From: Massilia sp. TS11
Lineage (GTDB): Bacteria; Pseudomonadota; Gammaproteobacteria; Burkholderiales; Burkholderiaceae_D
DNA length: 64,000 nucleotides
Direction of reading: 5' to 3'
Assembly: GCF_022012445.1 (NCBI RefSeq)
Contig: NZ_JAKLTS010000004.1
Span: 1 to 64,000, forward strand
The notes beneath the pieces are model-generated. The model saw only the letters and a list, made by a program, of their open reading frames with translations. It made no database searches and was not told the origin of the DNA. Of the stretch, positions 55,254-62,854 are shown in pieces; the stretch's first letter is position 1; each line of letters starts with the position of its first letter. A program made the position numbers and the translations under genes.

Positions 55254-55314
55254 GGTTAACGTAGTTCAGTAACCGGCGCGCGTCGGCGCGTCTGGGTTGA
55301 CTGGGCGGTTAGAG
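55254..55314 (-). other. attC-like site 9 (right array)
   Basis: A 61-bp element with boxes GGTTAAC and GTTAGAG and the common interior GTAACCGGCGCGC/GCGCGTCTGGGTTGA. The 109-aa gene upstream is translated into it. Confidence 0.8.
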
Positions 55315-55595
55315 CCAGACACCCGCGGAAGGAGGTAAAACCATTGAAGCACGCCTGCGGCAACGAAAAATGGAGTAGCGACAAATTGGGCCTCAGCGGG
55401 AGTAGCAATACCAAAATAAATGAGCGGCCAGACAACCAGCGCGCCGATTATGCCGAGCGGGAAAGTAAGGACCGGCAAAGAGAGTGCGAATAGCACGGCC
55501 ATAGGTAGGCGCGTTTCGAAGGCGTAGCCCGCCAATGCGGAGGCGGCAACCACCGCGACAACATAGGCCCAGCGTTTCAGTTTTAGCTTCGGCAT
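55266..55595 (-). CDS. Cassette membrane protein whose end runs into attC, 109 aa
   Basis: A 109-aa protein with hydrophobic helices (about 8-25, 29-60 and 68-88). The last residues (NRPVNPDAPTRAGY) are encoded by attC site 9, and the stop codon is inside it, 42 bp ahead of the next cassette start. No family recognised. Confidence 0.68.
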   Translation of the reverse strand: MPKLKLKRWAYVVAVVAASALAGYAFETRLPMAVLFALSLPVLTFPLGIIGALVVWPLIYFGIATPAEAQFVATPFFVAAGVLQWFYLLPRVSGSNRPVNPDAPTRAGY

Positions 55596-55610
55596 CCGAT
55601 TTCTAACGTG

Positions 55611-55681
55611 TGGTGTAACCGGACCGCCGGACCGCTACAGCGCGCAGCGATGTAGCGGTCCGGTTGACGTAATTGTTATGC
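55611..55681 (-). other. attC-like site 10 (right array)
   Basis: A 71-bp element with boxes TTCTAAC and GTTATGC and a long inner inverted repeat (GTAACCGGACCGC.. / ..GCGGTCCGGTTGAC). Its right box supplies the stop codon (TAA) of the DUF695-like gene. Confidence 0.82.
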
Positions 55682-56137
55682 GGATTTCGCAAAAGCGTCA
55701 TAGACGCTCCACTTTGGATCACGCTCTGCTACACATTGAACTTCATGTGAAGTTACATCAGACACGATTTGTTTGTGGACATCGGCAATGCCCGCGGCGT
55801 TACCAACGTAGAAAACGAATTCCTTAAAAGTCCCGGTTGTAATGGCTAGGACTTGAACCGAGGGCCCCAATTTTCGGACATGGGAAAGAATCGAGTCTTC
55901 GATGAGGGAGAGCCCCTGATCTTCTTCGGGCACAGGTTGCCCATCCGGATTAGGCGCCTTAAAAGGGACGGCAAAGCCAACACGGATATCAAGTGCCGGA
56001 TGCCTAGCCCATGACTTTGCCGTTTCGTTGAAACGAACAATCATCGGACCGCCGTTTCCCTTCGCTTCGACGATCGACCACTTGTGATTATCATCGTCGA
56101 GCGTTTCTATTGGGAGGTGTTTTTTGAAGGGCCACAT
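55676..56137 (-). CDS. DUF695-like cassette protein
   Basis: A 153-aa protein matching the DUF695 family pattern: IETLDDDNHKWSIVEAKGNG, then MIVRFNETAKSW, then LAITTGTFKEFVFYVGN near the middle. The family is found in many genomes without known function. The stop codon comes from the attC core box. Confidence 0.78.
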   Translation of the reverse strand: MWPFKKHLPIETLDDDNHKWSIVEAKGNGGPMIVRFNETAKSWARHPALDIRVGFAVPFKAPNPDGQPVPEEDQGLSLIEDSILSHVRKLGPSVQVLAITTGTFKEFVFYVGNAAGIADVHKQIVSDVTSHEVQCVAERDPKWSVYDAFAKSA

Positions 56138-56149
56138 ATCCAGGTTCTT

Positions 56150-56407
56150 TCAGGCATAACGTTGAAGTAACCGGCGCGCTTCAGCGCGTCCGGTTGAATG
56201 AAATGTTAGACACGGCCCAAGAACTTGCCCCGAACGAGCCGCCACATCAGTGCCCGCGCGAGCGACCACACGTGCGCGTGCGAACCGCTCCGATTCAAGC
56301 TCGCCGCTGAACTTCGAATAACCACCGGCCTGAGTGCCGAGCGCAGCCAAGCTCGCCGCGTTGCCAACAGCTAGGGCGCTAAGCGAAGTGGTGGAAGAAA
56401 AAATCAT
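56150..56407 (-). CDS. Cassette protein, copy A of exact duplicate
   Basis: An 85-aa frame reading MIFSSTTSLSALAVGNAA, then GYSKFSGELESERFARARVV, then a tail encoded by the attC (LTFHSTGRAEARRLLQ) ending RYA. The stop lies 12 bp ahead of the DUF695-like start. The amino-acid pattern is Ala/Ser/Arg-rich and no family was recognised. It may be a genuine small exported or toxin-like protein, or an unused frame. The identical duplicated copy makes conservation an unreliable test. Confidence 0.45.
   Translation of the reverse strand: MIFSSTTSLSALAVGNAASLAALGTQAGGYSKFSGELESERFARARVVARAGTDVAARSGQVLGPCLTFHSTGRAEARRLLQRYA
56154..56211 (-). other. attC-like site 11 (right array; copy A of duplicated cassette)
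   Basis: A 58-bp element with boxes GCATAAC and GTTAGAC, inner AGTAACCGGCGCGCTTC/AGCGCGTCCGGTTGAA. It is identical to site 13 from its AAC onward, as both belong to the duplicated 271-bp block. Confidence 0.88.
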
Positions 56408-56428
56408 TTTCAGAGCCGGGCCTAACGT
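56158..56428. repeat. 271-bp exact repeat, copy A
   Basis: Identical base for base to 56797-57067 (offset 639). It covers the attC, the 85-aa frame and the first bases of the next attC, so it is one complete cassette. Confidence 0.95.
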
Positions 56429-56476
56429 GCGGGTTCAGCGGCGCCGCTAGGCGTCCGCTGGAATAGGAGGTTGGGC
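56420..56476 (-). other. attC-like site 12 (right array)
   Basis: A 57-bp element with boxes GCCTAAC and GTTGGGC and a different interior (TTCAGCGGCGCC/GGCGTCCGCTGGAA). It lies between copy A and the 95-aa membrane protein gene. Confidence 0.8.
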
Positions 56477-56495
56477 GATAAAGTTCTTATTGCCA

Positions 56496-56783
56496 TTAGT
56501 AGAGTCCTGCCCTGCGATACCACCGAACACATGCTGATTCAAGAAGAAAGAAGCTAAGGATTGCAAAGAAGAAGGCCCAAGGCACAAGAATTGTCGCAGC
56601 AAACATCGGCAGAACAACAAGCCGACAGATGAGCTTATAAACGAAAGGAAGCGCTTCATAACGCTTTCCCTTTTCAGGGAATCGTTCAAATTCACGTCGA
56701 TTCAGAAACACATTCACGAAAAGCACCGCGAAGTAAAAAACGCCGAAAAGGATAGCTAGGTGCAATGGAGCCAGATCGTTCAT
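56496..56783 (-). CDS. Cassette membrane protein, 95 aa
   Basis: A 95-aa protein with two to three hydrophobic helices (about 8-26, 51-68 and 68-80), a basic stretch (NRREFERFPEKGKRYEAL) and the end RWYRRAGLY. Its ATG overlaps by 4 bp (ATGA) the stop codon of the frame reading through the neighbouring attC of copy B. No family recognised. Confidence 0.68.
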   Translation of the reverse strand: MNDLAPLHLAILFGVFYFAVLFVNVFLNRREFERFPEKGKRYEALPFVYKLICRLVVLPMFAATILVPWAFFFAILSFFLLESACVRWYRRAGLY

Positions 56784-57046
56784 TCCTCAAGTGCCCAACG
56801 TTGAAGTAACCGGCGCGCTTCAGCGCGTCCGGTTGAATGAAATGTTAGACACGGCCCAAGAACTTGCCCCGAACGAGCCGCCACATCAGTGCCCGCGCGA
56901 GCGACCACACGTGCGCGTGCGAACCGCTCCGATTCAAGCTCGCCGCTGAACTTCGAATAACCACCGGCCTGAGTGCCGAGCGCAGCCAAGCTCGCCGCGT
57001 TGCCAACAGCTAGGGCGCTAAGCGAAGTGGTGGAAGAAAAAATCAT
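56780..57046 (-). CDS. Cassette protein, copy B of exact duplicate
   Basis: An 88-aa frame, the same as copy A up to ARRLLQR, after which it ends WALEE because the flanking sequence differs. Its stop overlaps the start codon of the next cassette gene (ATGA), which would couple the two translations. Whether it is a real protein has the same doubt as for copy A. Confidence 0.45.
   Translation of the reverse strand: MIFSSTTSLSALAVGNAASLAALGTQAGGYSKFSGELESERFARARVVARAGTDVAARSGQVLGPCLTFHSTGRAEARRLLQRWALEE
56793..56850 (-). other. attC-like site 13 (right array; copy B of duplicated cassette)
   Basis: A 58-bp element with boxes GCCCAAC and GTTAGAC. It is identical to site 11 apart from its outer left box. 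Confidence 0.88.
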
Positions 57047-57067
57047 TTTCAGAGCCGGGCCTAACGT
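56797..57067. repeat. 271-bp exact repeat, copy B
   Basis: The second copy of the block at 56158-56428, with no difference seen across all 271 bases. Copy B lies nearer the head of the array. Confidence 0.95.
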
Positions 57068-57117
57068 TGAGGTAACCGGCGCGCGTCAGCGAGTCCGGGT
57101 TGATTGACAAGTTAGGA
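57059..57117 (-). other. attC-like site 14 (right array)
   Basis: A 59-bp element with boxes GCCTAAC and GTTAGGA and interior GGTAACCGGCGCGC/AGCGAGTCCGGGTTGA. The TTA stop of the 110-aa gene begins 4 bp beyond it. Confidence 0.85.
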
Positions 57118-57120
57118 CCG

Positions 57121-57453
57121 TTAGCCGCCATTTTGCAAAAGCTCCATGTCCGTCGCTTCGCGCACTGGGTTTGCTGGCGAAAATAATAGGCCGCGTTCTG
57201 TGTGGTATTGGGTGATGCCCAGAAGACCGCTCCTTGAGAGCAGAACTGTGATGAGAATTGAATCGGTAAGCTCTTCAGGTCCGGGCTGACGAAAGACAAT
57301 CAATTTGCAGCGCTTTCCAGCCACAACAATCGTCTCTTCCTCCGAAGTCTCAGGAAATCCAATGGCTCGCTCATAGGTCAGAGTTCTTAAGGACGAAACG
57401 CGTTCCTCAAGAATACGAGATGCGTCGATGTCGAAATTCGAAGGGCCAACCAT
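57121..57453 (-). CDS. Cassette protein, hypothetical, 110 aa
   Basis: A 110-aa protein with an acidic N-terminus and a mixed fold (RILEERVSSLRTLTYERA, then TIVVAGKRCKLIVFRQPG, then LLGITQYHTERGLL). No family was recognised. Both ends lie close to attC sites, so it is a complete cassette gene. Confidence 0.68.
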   Translation of the reverse strand: MVGPSNFDIDASRILEERVSSLRTLTYERAIGFPETSEEETIVVAGKRCKLIVFRQPGPEELTDSILITVLLSRSGLLGITQYHTERGLLFSPANPVREATDMELLQNGG

Positions 57454-57459
57454 ATTGAA

Positions 57460-57519
57460 GCCTAACGTGCTGATTAACCGGCGCGCTTCAGCGCGTCCGT
57501 GTTGAATTTGTGGTTAGAG
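57460..57519 (-). other. attC-like site 15 (right array)
   Basis: A 60-bp element with boxes GCCTAAC and GTTAGAG and the common interior ATTAACCGGCGCGCTTC/AGCGCGTCCGTGTTGAA. The 127-aa gene reads into it. Confidence 0.85.
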
Positions 57520-57871
57520 AAAAGCTCGCTTTTTGAGCTTCACTTACAACGGCGGCAACTAAATCAGCTGGCGTTCTGTAGTCCCATTCCTCAGCGATAA
57601 AGTCGTAACCGCGTGCATGAATATTGGCGCCGCTTAGGTAGACATATACATCGGCCTCAGTATGCGGAATTCTCCCTAACAGGTACGACTCTTCTCGTCC
57701 GGATTTCTCAAACACTAGACCTGAAATTGCGACCCCGAGCGCGGCGGAGCACTCCTTCTGAAATGGTGTTGAACCATTAGCATCTAGCGCCGTCGCCGGA
57801 CCCCACGTCGCCTCGTGATCAGCGCGCCAGCTATGTTCTCCAACAATCCAATTCCGAATTCGTCCGAACAT
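57488..57871 (-). CDS. First cassette of right array, hypothetical, 127 aa
   Basis: A 127-aa protein starting MFGRIRNWIVGEHSWRADHE, with a central AALGVAISGLVFEKSG and a DUF-like beta region (EADVYVYLSGANIHARGYDF). The final residues (SLTTNSTRTR) are encoded by attC site 15. The start at 57871 lies 8 bp inside the cassette boundary CTCTAAC (57880-57886). No family recognised. Confidence 0.68.
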   Translation of the reverse strand: MFGRIRNWIVGEHSWRADHEATWGPATALDANGSTPFQKECSAALGVAISGLVFEKSGREESYLLGRIPHTEADVYVYLSGANIHARGYDFIAEEWDYRTPADLVAAVVSEAQKASFSLTTNSTRTR

Positions 57872-57879
57872 GACTGGAA

Positions 57880-58023
57880 CTCTAACGAGAAGTAGGCACC
57901 CTAACAGGTGCAATTTTTTCCGACGTTTTCATAATTGGGGCGGCCCGAGATGAAAAATAAGCCAACAATATCAAGACGATATCTCAATTTAGCACACCCT
58001 AATCCGAAACGGCAAACACACCT
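57880..58023 (-). promoter_or_regulatory. attI-like leader of the right cassette array
   Basis: A gene-free region from the core-like CTCTAAC (57880-57886) to about 58023. It aligns without gaps with 26755-26898 (33 of 45 and 32 of 39 matches in the two end blocks). A GGCAAAC sequence recurs at 58011 and 58049 and as the inverse GTTTGCC at 58062, which could be integrase-binding repeats. The remaining gene-free DNA to the tRNA (58024-58182) shows nothing else that was recognised. No integrase gene is found here. Confidence 0.5.
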
Positions 58024-58182
58024 TGCATAAATTCAATTTTGAAGGTCCGGCAAACATCTGCGTTTGCCAAATCGTCGCGCGGCACTGCTCGCGTGGGCTG
58101 CAGGGAGGGATTGGATTGTGCGGGAGCCTGGCTCCCCTTCGATGCTACTGAGGCGCCTGCCGTTTGATGTTAGCGCAGGAAA

Positions 58183-58210
58183 TAAAAAAGCCGCCTCAAG
58201 GGCGGCTTCT
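58183..58210 (-). terminator. Rho-independent terminator of tRNA-Ser
   Basis: Read on the minus strand, the hairpin AAGCCGCC / GGCGGCTT (5-nt loop) is followed by a run of six T, a standard intrinsic terminator. It lies 12 bp past the tRNA 3' end. Confidence 0.9.
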
Positions 58211-58221
58211 TTACTTATTTC

Positions 58222-58314
58222 TGGCGGAGACGGTGGGATTCGAACCCACGATACAGGTTTTGCCCGTATGCCTCCTTAGCAGGGAGGTGCCTTCGGCCAC
58301 TCGGCCACGTCTCC
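58222..58314 (-). tRNA. tRNA-Ser (GCU)
   Basis: A 93-nt gene including an encoded CCA. The acceptor stem is GGAGACG/CGTCTCC. The anticodon loop is CTGCTAA (anticodon GCU). A long class II variable arm is present and the T-arm contains GGTTCGAATCC. It lies between the cassette array and lysC and is followed by an intrinsic terminator. It is the boundary of the accessory region, a usual landing place for islands. Confidence 0.97.
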
Positions 58315-58423
58315 TCGTTGCACTAGTCAACGATTCTTGTCAGCCTTCGCAAACAAGAGCCGCGATGATAGCGGCTACAGGTGTATTGGTCAAGGCGACC
58401 AAGGGAATTTTCTCGAAAAACCC

Positions 58424-59668
58424 TTATTCCTTGTCCAGTTCAAAGGCTTTGTGGAGGGCACGCACGGCCAGCTCCATGTATTTCTCATCGATCAGGACCG
58501 TGATCTTGATTTCCGAGGTCGAGATCATCAGGATGTTGATGCCTTCCTTGGCCAGGGTCTCGAACATCTTGGCGGCGATGCCGACATGGCTGCGCATGCC
58601 CACGCCCACCACCGACACCTTCGACACCTTGGTGTCGCCAATGATTTCTTCGGCGCCGATATTGCCCTTGATCTGCTCCAGCACGCCCATGGCCTTGTGG
58701 TAGTCATTGCGCGAGACCGTGAAGGTGAAATCGGTCTTGCCGGCCACCGACTGGTTCTGGATGATCATGTCGACTTCGATGTTGGCTTCGGCGATCGGTC
58801 CCAGGATGTGGAAGGCCACGCCCGGCTTGTCGGGCACGCCCAGCACGGTGATTTTGGCCTCATCGCGCAGGAACGCGATACCGGAGATGACTGCTTGTTC
58901 CATGTTGTCTTCCTCAAACGAAATCAGGGTGCCCGATTGGGCTTCTTCTGCGAGCGGCATCAGCGGGTCGGTCAGCGAGGACAGCACGCGGGTCGGCACG
59001 CGGTAGTTGCCGGCGAATTCGACCGAACGGCTCTGCAGCACTTTCGAACCCTGCGAGGCCAGCTCCAGCATTTCTTCAAAGGTGATGGTTTTCAGACGGC
59101 GCGCGTCCGACACCACGCGCGGGTCGGTCGTGTAGACCCCGTCCACGTCGGTGTAAATCAGGCACTCGTCGGCCTTGATGGCGGCAGCAATCGCCACGGC
59201 CGAGGTGTCCGAACCGCCGCGGCCCAGCGTGGCGATGTTGTCGTCCTCGTCCACCCCCTGGAAGCCGGTGATGATCACGATCTTGCCTTCGTTCAGGTCG
59301 GCCTTGATGCGCGAATCGTCGATCGACTGGATGCGCGCCTTGGTGAAGGCGGAGTCGGTCTTGATGCCGACCTGCCAGCCGGCGTAGGACACGGCCTTTT
59401 TACCGAGCGACATCAGACCGAGGGCCAGCAGGCCGACCGACACCTGCTCGCCAGTCGAGGCAATCATGTCCAGTTCGCGCGGATCCGGGTATTCCATCAT
59501 TTCCTTGGCCAGCCCAATCAGACGATTGGTTTCGCCGGACATGGCCGAGGGGACCACCACCACTTGATGCCCAGCGTCATGCCATTTGGCGACGCGCTTG
59601 GCGACGTTCTTGATGCGTTCCGTCGAGCCCATCGACGTACCGCCGTACTTGTGGACGATTAAAGCCAT
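58424..59668 (-). CDS. lysC: Aspartate kinase
   Basis: A 414-aa enzyme that phosphorylates L-aspartate, the first step to Lys, Met, Thr and Ile. The kinase domain starts [19 protein letters not shown] and contains [20 protein letters not shown] and [12 protein letters not shown]. Two ACT domains for feedback control follow (about 265-414; [14 protein letters not shown] and [13 protein letters not shown]). The length and layout are typical of the monofunctional beta-proteobacterial enzyme. Confidence 0.97.
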   Translation of the reverse strand: MALIVHKYGGTSMGSTERIKNVAKRVAKWHDAGHQVVVVPSAMSGETNRLIGLAKEMMEYPDPRELDMIASTGEQVSVGLLALGLMSLGKKAVSYAGWQVGIKTDSAFTKARIQSIDDSRIKADLNEGKIVIITGFQGVDEDDNIATLGRGGSDTSAVAIAAAIKADECLIYTDVDGVYTTDPRVVSDARRLKTITFEEMLELASQGSKVLQSRSVEFAGNYRVPTRVLSSLTDPLMPLAEEAQSGTLISFEEDNMEQAVISGIAFLRDEAKITVLGVPDKPGVAFHILGPIAEANIEVDMIIQNQSVAGKTDFTFTVSRNDYHKAMGVLEQIKGNIGAEEIIGDTKVSKVSVVGVGMRSHVGIAAKMFETLAKEGINILMISTSEIKITVLIDEKYMELAVRALHKAFELDKE

Positions 59669-59810
59669 ACTCTGAAAAACTTCCCGCTCAAAAAATGATC
59701 AAAGGAAGACTACTCTACATGCTGCAATGCAAAATAACAAGACACAGAATGCATTAAATCATACGTTTTAGGCATATGGTCATGCCAAAAGACGGGGGTA
59801 TTCTGAACAA

Positions 59811-61196
59811 CTATTGCCAAACCAGACGCACGCGTGGCGCCCCGCCCTGCCCCAGCTGACGCGCGTCCATGCCGACGCCGGCGGCGAACAACAGCTGGCG
59901 CCCGGCCCAGACGATGGGCAGGCGGCTGCGCTGCCAGGCGGGCACGGCCAGCGCCTGATAGTGCTGCTTGAGGCTGCGCGTGGGCCGGTTGGCGGCCAGC
60001 TTCAGCGTCTCGCCGCCGCGCCGGAAGTCGATTTCCAGGGCCTGGGCGCGCAGCCAGGCGGCATCGATGCCGGCCTCGTCCGGCTCGAAGCGCAGCACGC
60101 CGCCGTAGTCGGGAAAGGCCAGTTCGGCCTCGCCCTGCCATCGGAAGGCCTGGCCCGAACGCAGCGGTTCGCCCGCTTCGCGCTCGCCGCGCAGCGGGGC
60201 CGGGTGGGCCGTGATATGCAGATGGCCGCGGTAGCGCCGGATCTCGCAATCGGGATGGCTGACGCACAGATTGGCATCGGCACGCGCCTGCAGCAATTGG
60301 CTCGTCATTTCCTGCAGCCAGCTGGTCGAGGGCATGCGGATGCCGCGCTGCGCAAACCAGTGGCGCAGCAGATTATTCGCACGGTCTTCGCTCAATTGAC
60401 GGAACTTCTCCAGATCGAGCGCGTCTGATACCAAGCAGGCAGCCAAATCGGCCGCGGCCAGTTCCTGCAACATGCGCTGGGCGGCGCGCGCGTGGGTGGC
60501 GGCGCGGGCAAAGCGTGTGGCAAAGCCGGGCATGGCCGCTTCCAGGGCGGGCAGCACCTGGTGGCGCAGCGCATTGCGGGCGTAGCGCGGGTCGGCGTTG
60601 GATTCGTCGTCGATGTAGGCAATCGCGTGTTCGCGCTGCCATTGTTCGAGCGTGGCGCGCGCCACGTCCAGCAGCGGGCGGGCCAGCGTCACCGCATCGG
60701 TGCCCAGCAGGCCGGGGGCGCGGTGGTGGCTGTCCATCCCGCACAGGCCGGCTATGCCGCTGCCGCGCGCCAGCTGCAACAAAATGGTCTCGGCCTGGTC
60801 GTCCTGGTGGTGGGCGGTCAGCAGCAGGTCGGCGCCGTGGCGCACGCACAGGGCGCCCAGGGCGGCGTAGCGCGCCTTGCGGGCGGCCGCTTCCACGCCC
60901 GTGCCGTCCGGCTGCAGCTGCACGCGGCTGGACGCGAACGGCAGGCGCAGGGCCGCACACTCGGCCGCGCAATGCGTGAGCCAGGCGTCGGCGTTCGGGC
61001 TCAGACCATGGTGGACGTGCAGGGCCAGCAGGCGCAGGCCGTGCCGGGTGGCGTAGTCGCGCGCCAGGTGCAGCAGCACGCTGGAATCCAGGCCGCCGGA
61101 AAAGGCAACGGCGAGGACTTGCCCCGCCGCTGTTTCGGCGCGCACGCTGTCGAGCGCGCGCGCAAAGGCCTGCGTCAGTGAAGCCGGCTGGCTCAC
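59811..61196 (-). CDS. tilS: tRNA(Ile)-lysidine synthase
   Basis: A 461-aa ATP-dependent enzyme that makes lysidine at the wobble position of the minor tRNA-Ile. The PP-loop motif [17 protein letters not shown] is near residue 30, with [14 protein letters not shown] following. The C-terminal substrate domain ends [10 protein letters not shown]. The start codon is GTG and overlaps the accA stop by 4 bp (GTGA), so the two are translationally coupled. Confidence 0.96.
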   Translation of the reverse strand: MSQPASLTQAFARALDSVRAETAAGQVLAVAFSGGLDSSVLLHLARDYATRHGLRLLALHVHHGLSPNADAWLTHCAAECAALRLPFASSRVQLQPDGTGVEAAARKARYAALGALCVRHGADLLLTAHHQDDQAETILLQLARGSGIAGLCGMDSHHRAPGLLGTDAVTLARPLLDVARATLEQWQREHAIAYIDDESNADPRYARNALRHQVLPALEAAMPGFATRFARAATHARAAQRMLQELAAADLAACLVSDALDLEKFRQLSEDRANNLLRHWFAQRGIRMPSTSWLQEMTSQLLQARADANLCVSHPDCEIRRYRGHLHITAHPAPLRGEREAGEPLRSGQAFRWQGEAELAFPDYGGVLRFEPDEAGIDAAWLRAQALEIDFRRGGETLKLAANRPTRSLKQHYQALAVPAWQRSRLPIVWAGRQLLFAAGVGMDARQLGQGGAPRVRLVWQ

Positions 61197-62170
61197 TCTT
61201 CGCTGGGCGTGGTTTCCTTGAACTTACCGTAGCCCATCAGCTTTTCGTGGCGGGCGGCCAGCAGGTCCTTGGTCTTCATGCCCTGAACTTGGCGCAGCGA
61301 ATCGGCCAGCGCACGCTTGAGCAGGCCGGCCATCTGTTTCGGATCGCGGTGGGCGCCGCCCAGCGGTTCGCTGATGATCTTGTCGATCAGGCCCATGGCC
61401 TTCAGGCGGTGGGCGGTCAGGCCCAGGGCGTCGGCCGCGTCGGAGGCGCGCTCGGCCGTCTTCCAGAGGATCGAGGCGCAGCCTTCAGGCGAAATCACCG
61501 AATAGGTGGCGTACTGCAGCATCATCACGACGTCGCCGACGGCAATGGCCAGCGCGCCGCCCGAGCCGCCTTCACCAATGATGGTGGCGATCAGCGGCAC
61601 TTTCAGCTCGGCCATCACGTACAGATTGTGGCCGATCGCTTCGGACTGGCCGCGCTCCTCGGCGTCGATGCCGGGGAATGCGCCCGGGGTGTCGACAAAG
61701 GTGAAAATGGGGATGCCGAATTTTTCAGCCAGCTTCATCAGGCGCATGGCCTTGCGATAGCCTTCGGGCTTGGGCATGCCGAAATTGCGGGCCGCGCGTT
61801 CCTTGGTGTCGCGCCCCTTCTGGTGGCCGATCACCATGCAGGCCTGGCCATTGAAGCGGGCCAGACCGCCGACGATCGACAGGTCGTCCGCATAGCTGCG
61901 GTCGCCGTGCAGTTCGTGGAAGTCGGTGAAAATTTCGCGCACGTAATCGAGCGTGTACGGACGCTGCGGGTGGCGCGCGATCTGCGACACCTGCCACGGC
62001 GTGAGCTTGGCGTAGATGTCCTTGGTCAGTTGCTGGCTCTTCTTGGCCAGGCGGTCGATCTCTTCGGAGATGTCGACAGCCGAATCGTCCTGGACGAAAC
62101 GCAGTTCTTCAATTTTCGAATCCAGCTCGGCAATGGGCTGCTCGAAACTGAGGAAACTTGTTTTGCTCAT
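61193..62170 (-). CDS. accA: Acetyl-CoA carboxylase carboxyltransferase subunit alpha
   Basis: A 325-aa subunit that, with AccD, transfers the carboxyl group from biotin to acetyl-CoA. It opens [20 protein letters not shown] and contains the carboxyltransferase motifs [19 protein letters not shown] and [21 protein letters not shown] lies just upstream of the start. It overlaps tilS and follows a glycosylase gene in a compact minus-strand operon. Confidence 0.97.
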   Translation of the reverse strand: MSKTSFLSFEQPIAELDSKIEELRFVQDDSAVDISEEIDRLAKKSQQLTKDIYAKLTPWQVSQIARHPQRPYTLDYVREIFTDFHELHGDRSYADDLSIVGGLARFNGQACMVIGHQKGRDTKERAARNFGMPKPEGYRKAMRLMKLAEKFGIPIFTFVDTPGAFPGIDAEERGQSEAIGHNLYVMAELKVPLIATIIGEGGSGGALAIAVGDVVMMLQYATYSVISPEGCASILWKTAERASDAADALGLTAHRLKAMGLIDKIISEPLGGAHRDPKQMAGLLKRALADSLRQVQGMKTKDLLAARHEKLMGYGKFKETTPSEE

Positions 62171-62200
62171 GGGTTCTCCCTATCAGGTCCGGCGAAGTGC

Positions 62201-62854
62201 TTATTTTACAGGAACCGGGTCCAGGCTACGCCATAAATACCAGGTCGCCACGGTACGCCAGGGTTCCCAGTTGGCCGATACTTCGCGTGCATCGCTGCGC
62301 GAGACCGGTTCGCCGGAGAAATAATTGCGGCTGATCCCCTGGATCAAGCCGGCATCGTCCAAAGGCAAGACATTTGGACGGAGCAGATTAAATATCAAAA
62401 ACATCTCGGCTGTCCAGCGGCCGATGCCGCGGATGGCCACCAGTTCGGCGATCACCGCCTCGTCGTCCATCTCGGCCCATTTGTCCACGTGCACCAGCTT
62501 GTCGCGGAAGTGCTGGGCCAGGTCGAGCAGATAGTCGGCCTTGCGCTTGGACAGGCCGCAGCCGATCAGCTTTTCCTGCCCGGCCTTGAGCACCTGGGCC
62601 GGTGCGACCTTGGGGCACAGCTCGAGCACGCGGCCCCAGACCGCCTCGGCCGACTGGGTCGAGATCTGCTGGCCGACGACCGAGCGCGCGAGCGTCAAGA
62701 AGGGGTCGGTATGGCCGACCAGGGACAGGTCGCCAAACTGGGGGATCAGCTTCTTCATGATGCGGTCGCGCTTCATGAGTTCGGCTTTCGCCTCTTCCCA
62801 GTAGTCGGGCACGCGGGCCACGGGCGTGCCAAGATCGGCCGGTTTGATGACCAT
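62201..62854 (-). CDS. DNA-3-methyladenine glycosylase (AlkA/HhH-GPD family)
   Basis: A 217-aa base-excision repair glycosylase. The helix-hairpin-helix with the catalytic Asp is visible (VAIRGIGRWTAEMFLIF, then LPLDDAGL). The N-terminal part has VVGQQISTQSAE, typical of the family. It should remove alkylated purines. Its ATG overlaps the cysS stop by one base (TAATG), so it is coupled to cysS. Confidence 0.92.
   Translation of the reverse strand: MVIKPADLGTPVARVPDYWEEAKAELMKRDRIMKKLIPQFGDLSLVGHTDPFLTLARSVVGQQISTQSAEAVWGRVLELCPKVAPAQVLKAGQEKLIGCGLSKRKADYLLDLAQHFRDKLVHVDKWAEMDDEAVIAELVAIRGIGRWTAEMFLIFNLLRPNVLPLDDAGLIQGISRNYFSGEPVSRSDAREVSANWEPWRTVATWYLWRSLDPVPVK

Noticed and set aside
57018-57299. 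A 93-aa minus-strand frame spanning attC site 14
   Set aside because: It covers parts of two cassettes and the attC between them in an alternative frame; the 110-aa gene fits the cassette boundaries better.
22343-58023. CRISPR array
   Set aside because: The repeated elements are 51-88 bp hairpins separated by genes, with paired core boxes; this is attC structure, not short regular repeats with spacers.
58064-58279. Plus-strand open frame ending in a GGIRTHDT-type sequence
   Set aside because: It is the antisense translation of the tRNA-Ser gene, a known spurious prediction.
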